Below, piece after piece: positions 1-7,805 of a stretch of DNA of 64,000 nt (position 1 is its first letter; every line of letters begins with the position of its first letter). The notes under the pieces were generated by a model. The model was not told where the DNA came from. It did not search any database and worked only from the letters and a program-made list of their open reading frames with translations. This DNA comes from Acidobacteriota bacterium (GTDB lineage: Bacteria > Acidobacteriota > Terriglobia > Versatilivoradales > Versatilivoraceae): contig JAJDUG010000049.1 of assembly GCA_022826755.1 (NCBI GenBank), forward strand, positions 1 through 64,000. Reading direction: 5' to 3'. The position numbers and the translations under genes are program-made.

Positions 1-40
1 GGAAACGTAGCGAGCCGGCTTCCCGTGCGACAGCGTCTCG

Positions 41-67
41 TCCTGTTAATCCTGTGCATCCATGTTC
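41..67 (+). repeat. Dispersed repeat family B (CCTGTGCAT element)
   Basis: The core CCTGTTAATCCTGTGCATC is followed by CATGTT. The same element occurs at 28672-28706 (inverted) and 28797-28828. All copies are intergenic. This type of short element is known from many environmental genomes; its function is unknown. Confidence 0.6.
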
Positions 68-149
68 AATAGGTAGATATCCGGATCAACGGGACAGGGT
101 CCTTGTTGCCGATAGGCCACGAAGAAAAACTGAAACAGATCCATACGGA

Positions 150-188
150 TTCGTGCCTATTCGTGTTCATTCGTGGTTCGTCTTTATT
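150..188 (+). repeat. Dispersed repeat family A (TTCGTG element)
   Basis: The copy has three TTCGTG units followed by GTTCGTCTTTATT. It matches the reverse complement of 31208-31250 almost base for base, and shorter relatives lie at 31391-31425 and 54733-54770. All copies lie outside genes. Confidence 0.7.
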
Positions 189-349
189 AACGCACCTCTG
201 TTTCACCCTCGAATGATCCGCCTGTCGTGGGGACGGGGCGGAACTTGCCGGGAACACCCTTGTTTCAGGCGCCGTTTGACACCGGATCGGCCGGGTTTTT
301 ATACTGGGATTCGTGGCTGCTACCCCAACTCCAACCCAGGGTTGACCCG

Positions 350-3106
350 GTGACCGGTCCCGGCAAAACCGACAGGCTCAGGCCCGCCAGACGACGTTGG
401 CGCGGCGCGGCGGTTTTCCTCACTCTCACACTAGTCTTTGCGTCAGTATCCCTTCCCGCTGACTCGTCCCCCGCGGATGCTCAAGCTGAAACGCACCTTG
501 CCAACGCCGCACGGCTCATTCGGAATGGCAACCTGCCGAATGCCGAGACCGAGCTGCGCCGGGCAGTGGACCTGGTTCCCGACAATCCCGCCTATCTGGC
601 CAGGCTGGGCCAGGTTCTCGGAATGCAGAACCGAATGGAGGAATCCGGCCGCTACTACCGTCGGGCCTTGCAACTGGCTCCCGACAACGTGGCCATTCGC
701 CGCAATCTGGCGTTGACCCAGTGGTCGCGACGCCGGTTTGCGGAAGCCATGGCCAATCTGGAGCAGGTGCTTGTCAGGGTTCCCGAAGACGAGCTCACCC
801 GGTTCCTGCTGGGAATGATTCTGGTGAATTCCGGAGAATATGCCCGTGCGGTGGAGCTGCTGGGGTCGGTGCCGGAACGGGTGCGCGGCCAAGGCGAAGC
901 GGTGGCTGCTCTGGCCAGGGCCCAATACGCCCTGGGCAGAAAGGAACTGGCTCGGGCCACTCTGGAATCGATGGCGCTCAACCGGTCATTGCCCCCCGGC
1001 GATGTCTTTGCCTGCGCCACGACAGCCGCCAATGCCGAAGATTTCGCCACCGCCGAGACACTCTTCATGTCCATCCGTTCCACCTATCCCGACGCCGCGG
1101 GGCTGAGCTACCGGATTGCCCTCATGCAGTTTCGGGACGACAGGATCGACCGCAGCCGCCAAACTCTCCTGGAAGCCATCGACAAGGGCCAGCGCTCCGG
1201 ATCGATTTACAACCTGCTCGGCCAATGCCACGCAGCCCGGAACCGGCTGCAGAGCGCCGTTGCCTCCTTCGAGCAAGCCATGGATCTGGAACCGGCCGAG
1301 GAGTCCCACTATCTGAATGCCGTGCAACTGCTGGCCGAGCATCAGATCTGGCGGGTCCTGATCCGAATTGCCGAAAAGGGAGTGGCCCGCATCCCCGGCT
1401 CGGACCGACTCTATCGAATGAAGGGACTGGCCGAAACGGCCATGCTCTACAGCGAGGATGCCGTCCGATCCTACCGCCGGGCCCTTGAAATCAATCCCGC
1501 CTCGGCCAAAGCCAACCTGGGGCTGGCCATAGCCCAGCGAACCGCGGGAAGTCGTGAAGATGCCGCCGCCACCTTCGAAAGAGGTATCCGGAAGTTCCCC
1601 GACCATGGAGCCCACTATCAGGAATATGGCCTCATGCTCCTCAAAGCAGGTGAAACCGGGGACGACGGCGCCCTGAAACGGGCTGTCTCCCTGCTGCAAA
1701 AAGCCGTCAAGCTCGATGCTTCCCTTCCCGCGGCCCCCTACCAGCTCGGCAGGCTGGCCCTGGAAAGGGACCGCGCCGGCGAGGCGCTCCCCTACCTGGA
1801 AACCGCTGCCAGGCTGAGGCCCGATCAGAGCAACGTTCACTTTCTGCTGGCGCGCGCCTATCGCAGCCTGGGGCGGAGCGAGGAGGCGCGGTCCCACCTG
1901 AAGATCTTTCGCCGGATGAAGACGGCCGAGGAGTCCAGGGACGAGCCCGGCGCAGGACCCGAGTTGCCCCTGACGCCCAATGAACGGTCGCTTCAGGACC
2001 CTCAGGAACTTGGAGCGACGGTCAGCCACCAATACAAACAGGGAAATAGAGACAAGGCTCGCCGGATTCTGGCTGAGGCGTCCCGGAAGACATCGGTGGA
2101 CCCTCAGACCCTCTTGCTCTATGGCCGGATTGCCGGAGAGGCTGAAGACTATGAGACTGCCGAGAAGCTGTTCACTTCCATTGGCTCGAATCATCCCGAG
2201 CCCCTGAACGTGGCCTACCATCTCGGCCTGGTGCAATTCCGCACCGGTCGGTTCAGCGACTGTCAGCAGACCCTGCTCGAGGCTCTCTCCGGCGAGCAGG
2301 GAAACAGCAAGATCCAGAACCTTCTGGGCCACTGCTACCAGGGGCAGGAACAGGTGCAGGAGGCCACGGCAGCCTTCCAGGGAGCCATCAGCCGGAATCC
2401 GACCGAGGAAACCAACTACCTGGACCTGGTCCAGCTCCTTGCGGACGAGAGTCTGCTCGCCTATTGGCTCGATCCCGGCAGAGGCCCCCGGCTGCGCTGG
2501 CACTTGGCACTCCAGGCTCTCGACCGGGGGGTCGAGGAACTCCCGGCTTCGGCCCGCCTCTTTGAAACCAGGGGATTCGTTCAGGCCAAGCTGGACTACA
2601 CCCGGCAGGCCATACGATCCTATGCCCGGGCCCTGGAGCTGGAGCCCGATTCCGCCAACGCCCACCTGGGGCTGGGCGTGTCGCAGCGACTGGCCGGCAA
2701 TATCCGTGAAGCCGGAGAAACCTTCGAACAGGGCATCAAGCAGTTTCCTCTGAATGCCTCCTTCTACCAGGAGTACGGACTCCTGTTGGCCAAAGCGGGA
2801 GACTCCGGAGATGAAACGGCACGTTCCCGTTCGACCGCGCTCCTCAGGAAGGCTCTCGACCTGGATGCCTCCCTGGTCGAGCCCCGCTATCAACTGGGCC
2901 AGTTGGCTCTGGCGCAAGGAAAACCCGAAGAAGCGGCCCGACACTTCGAATCGGCCGTGCAACTGGCGCCCCGGGAGAGCAAGCTGCGCTACGGCCTGGT
3001 TCGGGCCTACCGGAGATTGGGACGCCAGCAGCAGGCCCGGGAGCAGGCCGGAAAATACCGCCAGCTCAAGGCCGCCGAGGAAGCCCAGGGAGCCCCCCCT
3101 GAGTGA
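350..3106 (+). CDS. Exported TPR-repeat protein with duplicated halves
   Basis: About 918 residues if it starts at GTG 350. This start puts an n-region (RPARRRWRG) directly ahead of a hydrophobic signal segment (AAVFLTLTLVFASVSL). The frame is open back to ATG 227, but that would bury the signal peptide. The rest is almost all tetratricopeptide repeats (A-L-P/D-P-N-A-x-A-x-x-x-L pattern), a scaffold for protein-protein contacts, here probably periplasmic. Roughly residues 290-560 and 600-900 align with each other block for block (LFMSIRSTYP/LFTSIGSNHP, RQTLLEAI/QQTLLEAL, YQEYGLMLLKAG/YQEYGLLLAKAG). The ASPIC/UnbV gene at 4016 is a frequent neighbour of such TPR proteins in Acidobacteria. No catalytic domain is visible. 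Confidence 0.85.
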   Translation: MTGPGKTDRLRPARRRWRGAAVFLTLTLVFASVSLPADSSPADAQAETHLANAARLIRNGNLPNAETELRRAVDLVPDNPAYLARLGQVLGMQNRMEESGRYYRRALQLAPDNVAIRRNLALTQWSRRRFAEAMANLEQVLVRVPEDELTRFLLGMILVNSGEYARAVELLGSVPERVRGQGEAVAALARAQYALGRKELARATLESMALNRSLPPGDVFACATTAANAEDFATAETLFMSIRSTYPDAAGLSYRIALMQFRDDRIDRSRQTLLEAIDKGQRSGSIYNLLGQCHAARNRLQSAVASFEQAMDLEPAEESHYLNAVQLLAEHQIWRVLIRIAEKGVARIPGSDRLYRMKGLAETAMLYSEDAVRSYRRALEINPASAKANLGLAIAQRTAGSREDAAATFERGIRKFPDHGAHYQEYGLMLLKAGETGDDGALKRAVSLLQKAVKLDASLPAAPYQLGRLALERDRAGEALPYLETAARLRPDQSNVHFLLARAYRSLGRSEEARSHLKIFRRMKTAEESRDEPGAGPELPLTPNERSLQDPQELGATVSHQYKQGNRDKARRILAEASRKTSVDPQTLLLYGRIAGEAEDYETAEKLFTSIGSNHPEPLNVAYHLGLVQFRTGRFSDCQQTLLEALSGEQGNSKIQNLLGHCYQGQEQVQEATAAFQGAISRNPTEETNYLDLVQLLADESLLAYWLDPGRGPRLRWHLALQALDRGVEELPASARLFETRGFVQAKLDYTRQAIRSYARALELEPDSANAHLGLGVSQRLAGNIREAGETFEQGIKQFPLNASFYQEYGLLLAKAGDSGDETARSRSTALLRKALDLDASLVEPRYQLGQLALAQGKPEEAARHFESAVQLAPRESKLRYGLVRAYRRLGRQQQAREQAGKYRQLKAAEEAQGAPPE

Positions 3107-3130
3107 ACCGCTGTTTGGAGCCCCTACACA

Positions 3131-3200
3131 ATGAAATACTTCGCCTACGGTTCCAATATGTTGACTGAGAGGCTTCAGGACCGTGTGTCCTCCGTAAATA
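3131..3200 (+). pseudogene. Gamma-glutamylcyclotransferase-like 5' stub
   Basis: The first 20 or so codons read MKYFAYGSNMLTERLQDRV, the diagnostic start of the gamma-glutamylcyclotransferase (AIG2-like) fold with its YGSN motif. Similarity then ends abruptly; the frame runs to 3355 with composition that does not resemble the family, and the catalytic glutamate region is absent. It is a decayed remnant, probably truncated when the HicAB module arrived. Confidence 0.65.
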
Positions 3201-3293
3201 TGAAGAATCCAAGAAGTTGGCCCAACCAGACAAAATCAGCCGACGAGAAACGTCTCCAGGATAATCTGCATCGTCAGCGGGTTGGTAATAGTG

Positions 3294-3308
3294 GTACTAA
3301 TGTAGTAT
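3294..3308. promoter_or_regulatory. Probable hicAB operator (TACTA-ATG-TAGTA)
   Basis: A perfect 5-bp inverted repeat, TACTA and TAGTA around ATG, ends 10 bases before the hicA start. HicB antitoxins carry a C-terminal ribbon-helix-helix domain and bind palindromes at their own promoter, so this is the expected autoregulatory site. No Shine-Dalgarno is visible between it and the GTG start. Binding is inferred. Confidence 0.5.
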
Positions 3309-3317
3309 CATATCCAA

Positions 3318-3512
3318 GTGCCCCCGAAAATCCGCCAACTCATCCGAAGCCTTGAAACTGCCGGATTCCGGAATCGTGGTGGTAAGGGCAGTCATCGAAA
3401 CTATAGTCATCCCAAAGGTGTACGGATAACGATTAGTGGTTCATCGGGTTCGGACGCCAAGCCGTACCAGGAAAAGGCGGTGAAAGGAGCTATTGCCAAG
3501 GTGTGGGAATGA
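3318..3512 (+). CDS. hicA: HicA-family mRNA interferase toxin
   Basis: A 64-residue protein with the double-stranded RNA-binding-like fold of HicA (YcfA family). The motif GSHRNYSHP (about residues 24-32) contains the catalytic histidine, followed by the beta-strand VRITISG and the terminal helix KAVKGAIAKVWE. HicA cleaves mRNA during translation and is neutralised by HicB. The start is GTG 3318. It overlaps hicB by four bases (ATGA at 3509-3512), as expected for a translationally coupled pair. Length is normal, so it looks functional. Confidence 0.85.
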   Translation: MPPKIRQLIRSLETAGFRNRGGKGSHRNYSHPKGVRITISGSSGSDAKPYQEKAVKGAIAKVWE

Positions 3513-3847
3513 AAAAATCAGCTCAATATCGAAAGATCGTGGAGTGGTCCGAGGAGGACCGCTGCTATGTGGGTCGGTGCCCCGAACTCATGTTCGCTGG
3601 TGTGCACGGAAAGAATGAACAGAAGGTTTTCGCTGAACTGTGCGCTGTTATCGAGGAGTGGATAGAAATTTCCGAAAGGGACAATGAGCCGCTCCCTCCC
3701 GGATTGGCTGGGAAAAAGTACTCGGGCAAGTTCAACCTTCGACTGGATCGACAGTTGCATGAGAGCCTGGCGTTGGCAGCGATGAAAGAGGGCAAGAGTT
3801 TGAATGCATATTGCGCGGAAGCACTCGAAAGCACGATCAACGACTAA
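3509..3847 (+). CDS. hicB: HicB-family antitoxin
   Basis: A 112-residue antitoxin in the usual two-part arrangement. The N-terminal half (EWSEEDRCYVGRCPELMF, then an acidic helix) is the degenerate RNase H-like domain that masks HicA. The C-terminal half (KFNLRLDRQLHESLALAA then SLNAYCAEALES) is a ribbon-helix-helix DNA-binding domain that should bind the palindrome at 3294-3308. ATG 3509 was chosen because it gives the ATGA overlap with hicA; an in-frame GTG lies at 3503. The pair sits in a lower-GC pocket beside a truncated gene, consistent with mobility. Confidence 0.85.
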   Translation: MKKSAQYRKIVEWSEEDRCYVGRCPELMFAGVHGKNEQKVFAELCAVIEEWIEISERDNEPLPPGLAGKKYSGKFNLRLDRQLHESLALAAMKEGKSLNAYCAEALESTIND

Positions 3848-3877
3848 AGTCATTCACGAGGTGGCTACTGCCAGGAG

Positions 3878-3946
3878 ATGGGAAATGATGCGGTCAAGCA
3901 TCTAATTGAAACCGCCAAGCAGGACATCGTTAGCGCTTTAAAATAG
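3878..3946 (+). other. Possible 22-codon gene fragment
   Basis: A short frame begins MGNDAVKHLIETAKQDI and stops after 22 residues. It has an amphipathic helical look and is preceded by CAGGAG, but I recognise no family. It may be a remnant of cargo that came with hicAB, or chance. Confidence 0.2.
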
Positions 3947-4015
3947 TTCCGAAGACGATGGTCCACCCAACAGCAATCCCGCTGCAGGTCAACCAGAAGT
4001 CTCCCTCCCTTTCCC

Positions 4016-5743
4016 ATGTCTCAATCATTGGCACGAATCGCCGCTACCCTCCTCTTGGCACCCTCTTTGTGCCGATGGGCTGAACCTGCCGAGCAATCCT
4101 CGCCGGAACTCTTCACCGACGTTTCCCTCCAGGCCGGCATCACCTGGAGACATTTCAACGGGCAGTCCCGGGACCGCTTTCTCATTGAAGCCTCCTGCGG
4201 CGGGGTCGCCTTTCTGGACTTCGACAACGACGGGTGGCTGGATATCTACTTCGTCAACGGCGGTGAAACCCCGAACGGCAAGAGTCCATCACCGGTCCGA
4301 AACGCCCTCTACCGCAACCTCGGCAACGGCAAGTTCGAGGATGTCGCAGTGAGCGCAGGGGTGGCCCGGGTACCCTTCTATGGAATGGGGGCGGCCAGCG
4401 CCGATTACGACAATGACGGGTTTCAGGACCTGTATGTCACCGGCTTCCCCACCAGCGCCCTGTTTCACAATGAAGGAGACGGCACCTTCCGTGAAGTCAC
4501 CCAACAGGCGGGCCTGGCAAACGCCGGCGAATGGGCGGCCAGCGCGGTCTGGTTCGATTACGACCGCGACCGGCAACTGGATCTATTCGTTTGCAACTAT
4601 GCCGAGCTGTCTTTTGCCCATCCCCGTCCCTGCAACTTTGCCGGCAAGCCCGAATACTGCTCCCAGCGGGCCTACCCTCCGCGGCGCCCCAAACTCTACC
4701 GCAACGACGGCGACGGGGCCTTCAGCGACGTGAGCCGTTCGTCGGGAGTGGCCCGGCACCCGGGACGGGCCTTCGGAGTCGTCAGCGTGGACATCGACGA
4801 CGACGGCTGGGATGACCTGTTCGTGGCCGGGGACGCCTCGCCCGACCTGCTGCTGCTGAATCGCAGGAACGGTTCCTTCGAGGATCGCGGGTTCGACGCG
4901 GAAATCGCCTACAGCGTGAACGGCGAAGCTCGCGCCGGCATGGGAGTGGACGCCTCGGATCTCAATGGGGACGGCCGCCCCGATTTCATCGTGACCAACT
5001 TTCACGACGAGTACCACGCCCTCTACTTGAGCACCCCGGAGCTGCTCTACCGCGAGTGGACACGACCTTCCGGGTTGGCAGGCTTCACCCGGCCCTTCGT
5101 GGGCTGGGGCGCCCGCTTCATCGACTACGACAACGACAGCGACCTGGACCTGGTGATCGTCAATGGCCACGTGAGCCAAACCATCGAGCTGTCGCGCAGG
5201 GATATCCGTTACCGCCAGCTTCCCCTGCTGCTGGCCAGCGTCGGGGACCTGAAATTCCGCAACATGGCTTCCCAAGCGGGACCGGTGTTCCGTACTCGGC
5301 ATTCTGCCCGAGGGATGGCGGTGGGAGATTACGACAATGACGGGGACATGGATGTGGTCTTTGTCCGGCTGAACGAAACGCCGGTGCTGTTGCGAAACAA
5401 CACCGGACAGGAAAGGGCCTGGATAGGATTCGAGCTGCAGGGGGACCTCAGCAATCGGGACGCTATCGGCAGCAAGCTGTCCCTGAGGTCGGGTGACAAG
5501 CGTTTCACCCGGTGGCTGACCGGTGGGGCCAGCTTCCTGGCCTCCCATGACAAACGCGTGGTCTTTGGGCTGGGGAAACCTGTGAAGGAAGAGTGCAGCC
5601 TTGAGATCCGTTGGCCCAGCGGAGTTGTCCAGTCAATTTCCGGACTCGAGATCAACCGCTACCATAAAATAGTCGAGTCCGGCGAGATCCCCGGCGGTGA
5701 GACGAAAGCCTCCAGCGACGGCAAGGACAAGAACGGGAGCTGA
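4016..5743 (+). CDS. ASPIC/UnbV-type FG-GAP (CRTAC1-like) protein
   Basis: 575 residues. A signal peptide (about 1-25, ATLLLAPSL) is followed by VCBS/FG-GAP beta-propeller repeats, each with a calcium-binding DxDNDGxxD loop (DFDNDGWLDIY, DYDNDGFQDLY, DIDDDGWDDLF, DYDNDSDLDL, DYDNDGDMD). The C-terminal ASPIC/UnbV module (about 470-555) ends in LEIRWPSGVVQ, its hallmark. The family is secreted, related to human CRTAC1, with no proven enzymatic role; binding or scaffolding is likely. In Acidobacteria it often lies beside TPR proteins, as here. Four bases separate it from the next gene, suggesting co-transcription. Confidence 0.9.
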   Translation: MSQSLARIAATLLLAPSLCRWAEPAEQSSPELFTDVSLQAGITWRHFNGQSRDRFLIEASCGGVAFLDFDNDGWLDIYFVNGGETPNGKSPSPVRNALYRNLGNGKFEDVAVSAGVARVPFYGMGAASADYDNDGFQDLYVTGFPTSALFHNEGDGTFREVTQQAGLANAGEWAASAVWFDYDRDRQLDLFVCNYAELSFAHPRPCNFAGKPEYCSQRAYPPRRPKLYRNDGDGAFSDVSRSSGVARHPGRAFGVVSVDIDDDGWDDLFVAGDASPDLLLLNRRNGSFEDRGFDAEIAYSVNGEARAGMGVDASDLNGDGRPDFIVTNFHDEYHALYLSTPELLYREWTRPSGLAGFTRPFVGWGARFIDYDNDSDLDLVIVNGHVSQTIELSRRDIRYRQLPLLLASVGDLKFRNMASQAGPVFRTRHSARGMAVGDYDNDGDMDVVFVRLNETPVLLRNNTGQERAWIGFELQGDLSNRDAIGSKLSLRSGDKRFTRWLTGGASFLASHDKRVVFGLGKPVKEECSLEIRWPSGVVQSISGLEINRYHKIVESGEIPGGETKASSDGKDKNGS

Positions 5744-5747
5744 GCCG

Positions 5748-6764
5748 ATGAGACGGACTGCCACCCTGATCACCGGAGCCAGCGGTGAAATGGGGCATGG
5801 GCTCATCGGCCGGCTGGCCGAGGAAGGTGTCGAGGACCTGGTGGCCCTGGATATCCGGCCCATCGACAGCGGGGTCGGAAGCCAGTGCAAGGCCTGCGTC
5901 AACGGAGACATTCTGGACGAGAGGCTGCTGGAGCGGATGCAGAGCGAGTACGAAATCCACACCGTCTACCACTTGGCTGCCTTGCTGTCCACGCGGGCCG
6001 AGTTCACCCCCGATGCCGCCCACCGGGTGAACGCGGGCGGCACGCTGAGACTGCTCCAGATGGCTGTCGAGCAGTCTCAATGGCACGGCCGCCCGGTAAA
6101 ATTCATGTTCCCCAGTTCCATCGCCGCCTACGGACTGCCCGGCCCGGAGGTCAAGCAACGCACCGGCAGGGTCCGGGAAACCGAGTGGAACTTTCCCACC
6201 ACCATGTACGGGTGCAACAAGCTCTACTGCGAGCACCTGGGGCGCTATTACGCCAACCACTACCGGCAACTGGCGGCCGATTCATCGGGCCACGGCATCG
6301 ACTTCCGCTGCATCCGATTCCCCGGACTCATCAGCGCCGTCACCCTGCCCAGCGGCGGCACCACCGACTATGCTCCGGAAATGATCCATGCCGCCGCCGC
6401 CGGCAAGCAGTACGGCTGTTTCGTAGTCCCCGACACCCGCCTCCCCTTCATCGTCATGCCGGACGCCATCAACGCCCTGCTGCAACTCCAAAAGGCACCA
6501 AGGGAAAAGCTCCGCCAGACCGAGTACAACGTCAGCAGCTTCAGCATGACGGCGGCGGAAATACACCAACGCATCCTGGAGGAGTGGCCTGAGGCGGAGA
6601 TCGACTTCGAGCCCGACCCGAAGCGCCAGGGAATCGTGGATTCCTGGCCGGCCGAGGTGGACGATTCGGCAGCCCGCAGCGATTGGGGCTGGTCACCCCG
6701 CTACGACAAGGAGGCCGCCTTCGGCGAGTACCTGATCCCTCGAATCAAGAGCCGGTACGGCTAG
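5748..6764 (+). CDS. SDR-family NAD-dependent dehydrogenase, threonine dehydrogenase-like
   Basis: 338 residues, extended short-chain dehydrogenase/epimerase fold. The Rossmann motif is TGASGEMGHG (about 9-18) and the catalytic pair is YGCNK (YxxxK). The later segments RFPGLIS, GGTTDYAPEM, DTRLPFIVMPDAI, YNVSSFSMTAAEI and IVDSWPAEVDD match the SDR-type L-threonine 3-dehydrogenase subgroup, which makes 2-amino-3-ketobutyrate from threonine using NAD. No 2-amino-3-ketobutyrate CoA ligase is nearby, so the substrate is inferred. ATG 5748 has GGGAG upstream. The TAG stop overlaps the CTAG target of the insertion sequence, so the protein is not truncated. Confidence 0.8.
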   Translation: MRRTATLITGASGEMGHGLIGRLAEEGVEDLVALDIRPIDSGVGSQCKACVNGDILDERLLERMQSEYEIHTVYHLAALLSTRAEFTPDAAHRVNAGGTLRLLQMAVEQSQWHGRPVKFMFPSSIAAYGLPGPEVKQRTGRVRETEWNFPTTMYGCNKLYCEHLGRYYANHYRQLAADSSGHGIDFRCIRFPGLISAVTLPSGGTTDYAPEMIHAAAAGKQYGCFVVPDTRLPFIVMPDAINALLQLQKAPREKLRQTEYNVSSFSMTAAEIHQRILEEWPEAEIDFEPDPKRQGIVDSWPAEVDDSAARSDWGWSPRYDKEAAFGEYLIPRIKSRYG

Positions 6765-7577
6765 GGCCTGTTAACACTAAACAGTAAAACCATGCTATCC
6801 TTGACGGATGGAACTCACCGAAGCGCAGTACCAACGCATCGCCTCGGTCCTGCCAGTGCAGCGAGGCAACGTCAGCCTGTCGAACTTGCAGGTGCTCAAC
6901 GCCATTCTCTATATGGCCGAACACGGCTGCAAGTGGCGGGGATTGCCGCCTCGGTTCGGCAACTGGCATACCATCTATACCCGGATGAATCGCTGGTCGA
7001 AAAACGGGGTCCTGGACCGAGTCTTCGAACACCTGCAGCGGGAAAAGATCCTGCACATCAAGCTGGAGGTGTTATCGATCGACAGCACCGCAGTCAAGGT
7101 CCATCCCGATGGGACCGGCGCCTTAAAAAAAACGGCCCTCAGTCCATCGGCAAGTCCCGAGGGGGTTGGACCAGCAAAATTCATCTGGTTGCCTCGGATG
7201 CTGGAACGGCTCTAAGGGTGTCGCTGTCTCCCGGACAGGCTCACGACGCCCCGGAAGGCCGCAAGCTTCTCCAAGACCTGGGTCCTCAGCTCCAGACCCC
7301 GTTTCTGGTGATGGACCGTGCCTATCAAGACAACCAGACGCGGCAACTGGCCTCGGCATTGGGCTATACCCCGGTGGTCCCACCGCTACGGACCCGGGTG
7401 GACCCCTGGGAGTATGACCGCCAGATTTACAAGAGGCGCAACGAAGTCGAGCGTTTGTTCCGTCGGTTGAAGGGCTATCGCCGCATCTTCACTCGCTACG
7501 AGAAACTCGATGCCCTCTTCCTCGGATTTGTCTTGTTTGCCCTCATCTTCGAGGCGCTTCGCTAGGGTTAACAGGCC
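6765..7577 (+). mobile_element. Complete IS5-family insertion sequence
   Basis: The ends are inverted repeats: left GGCCTGTTAAC at 6765 and its reverse complement GTTAACAGGCC ending at 7577. Both are flanked by CTAG (6761-6764 and 7578-7581), which fits a 4-bp target duplication; because CTAG is itself palindromic, a 2-bp TA duplication with a longer repeat is equally possible. The element is about 813 bp and carries one transposase in two overlapping frames. The length and the frameshift point to the IS427/IS1031-like groups. It is intact and may be active. Confidence 0.85.
6808..7565 (+). CDS. IS5-family transposase, two frames joined by -1 frameshift
   Basis: Frame 1 (6808-7215) begins MELTEAQYQRIASVLP, contains the DUF4096-type helix-turn-helix domain (CKWRGLPPRFGNWHTIYTR) and the first catalytic aspartate in LSIDSTAVKVH. 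Frame 2, ending at 7565, contains GGWTSKIHLVASDAG, the second aspartate (LVMDRAYQDN) and the catalytic glutamate region (YKRRNEVERLFRRLKGYRRI). The frames meet at a run of eight A (7125-7132) in the phase TTA AAA AAA ACG, where a -1 slip yields a DDE transposase of about 252 residues. Frame 1 alone would stop at 7215. Confidence 0.85.
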
Positions 7578-7651
7578 CTAGTCTGGGACAGCTCCGTTGC
7601 GCTCCGAACGAACGGCCGCGTGTTATCGGACTGGGGCGGGGCCAGGTGAAT

Positions 7652-7805
7652 AGTGGAGAGTGGAGAGTGATTGAATCGATGCGTCAAGCGTCTTGTTGAT
7701 CTTGGCGCAGCCGTATAGGCCGGAAAAGGAGTGCGACCAAGCTCCAAGGCGCATGCGTGTTCCTGGAATCCTCCGCTGACCACTCTTCACTCTCCACTCT
7801 CCACT
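7652..7805. repeat. Inverted AGTGGAGAGTGGAGAGTG arms
   Basis: The purine-rich arm 7652-7669 is the reverse complement of the pyrimidine-rich arm 7781-7805, about 110 bp apart, in the gap between the insertion sequence and the potassium-channel gene. The arms could form a long stem. No gene is visible between them. Short repeats of this type are common in environmental genomes. Confidence 0.6.

Larger units (their letters stand above)
1..349. other. Non-coding leader with dispersed repeats
   Basis: No convincing gene is visible. The stretch carries two short elements that recur elsewhere in the window (41-67 and 150-188). The reading frame of the downstream TPR gene is open back to 227, but residues encoded there do not look like a protein N-terminus, so I leave this part non-coding. 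Confidence 0.6.

Noticed and set aside
986-2962. Minus-strand open frame of 658 codons across the TPR gene
   Set aside because: It is an antisense shadow of a well-supported TPR protein, with composition typical of reverse-strand GC-rich coding and no domain.
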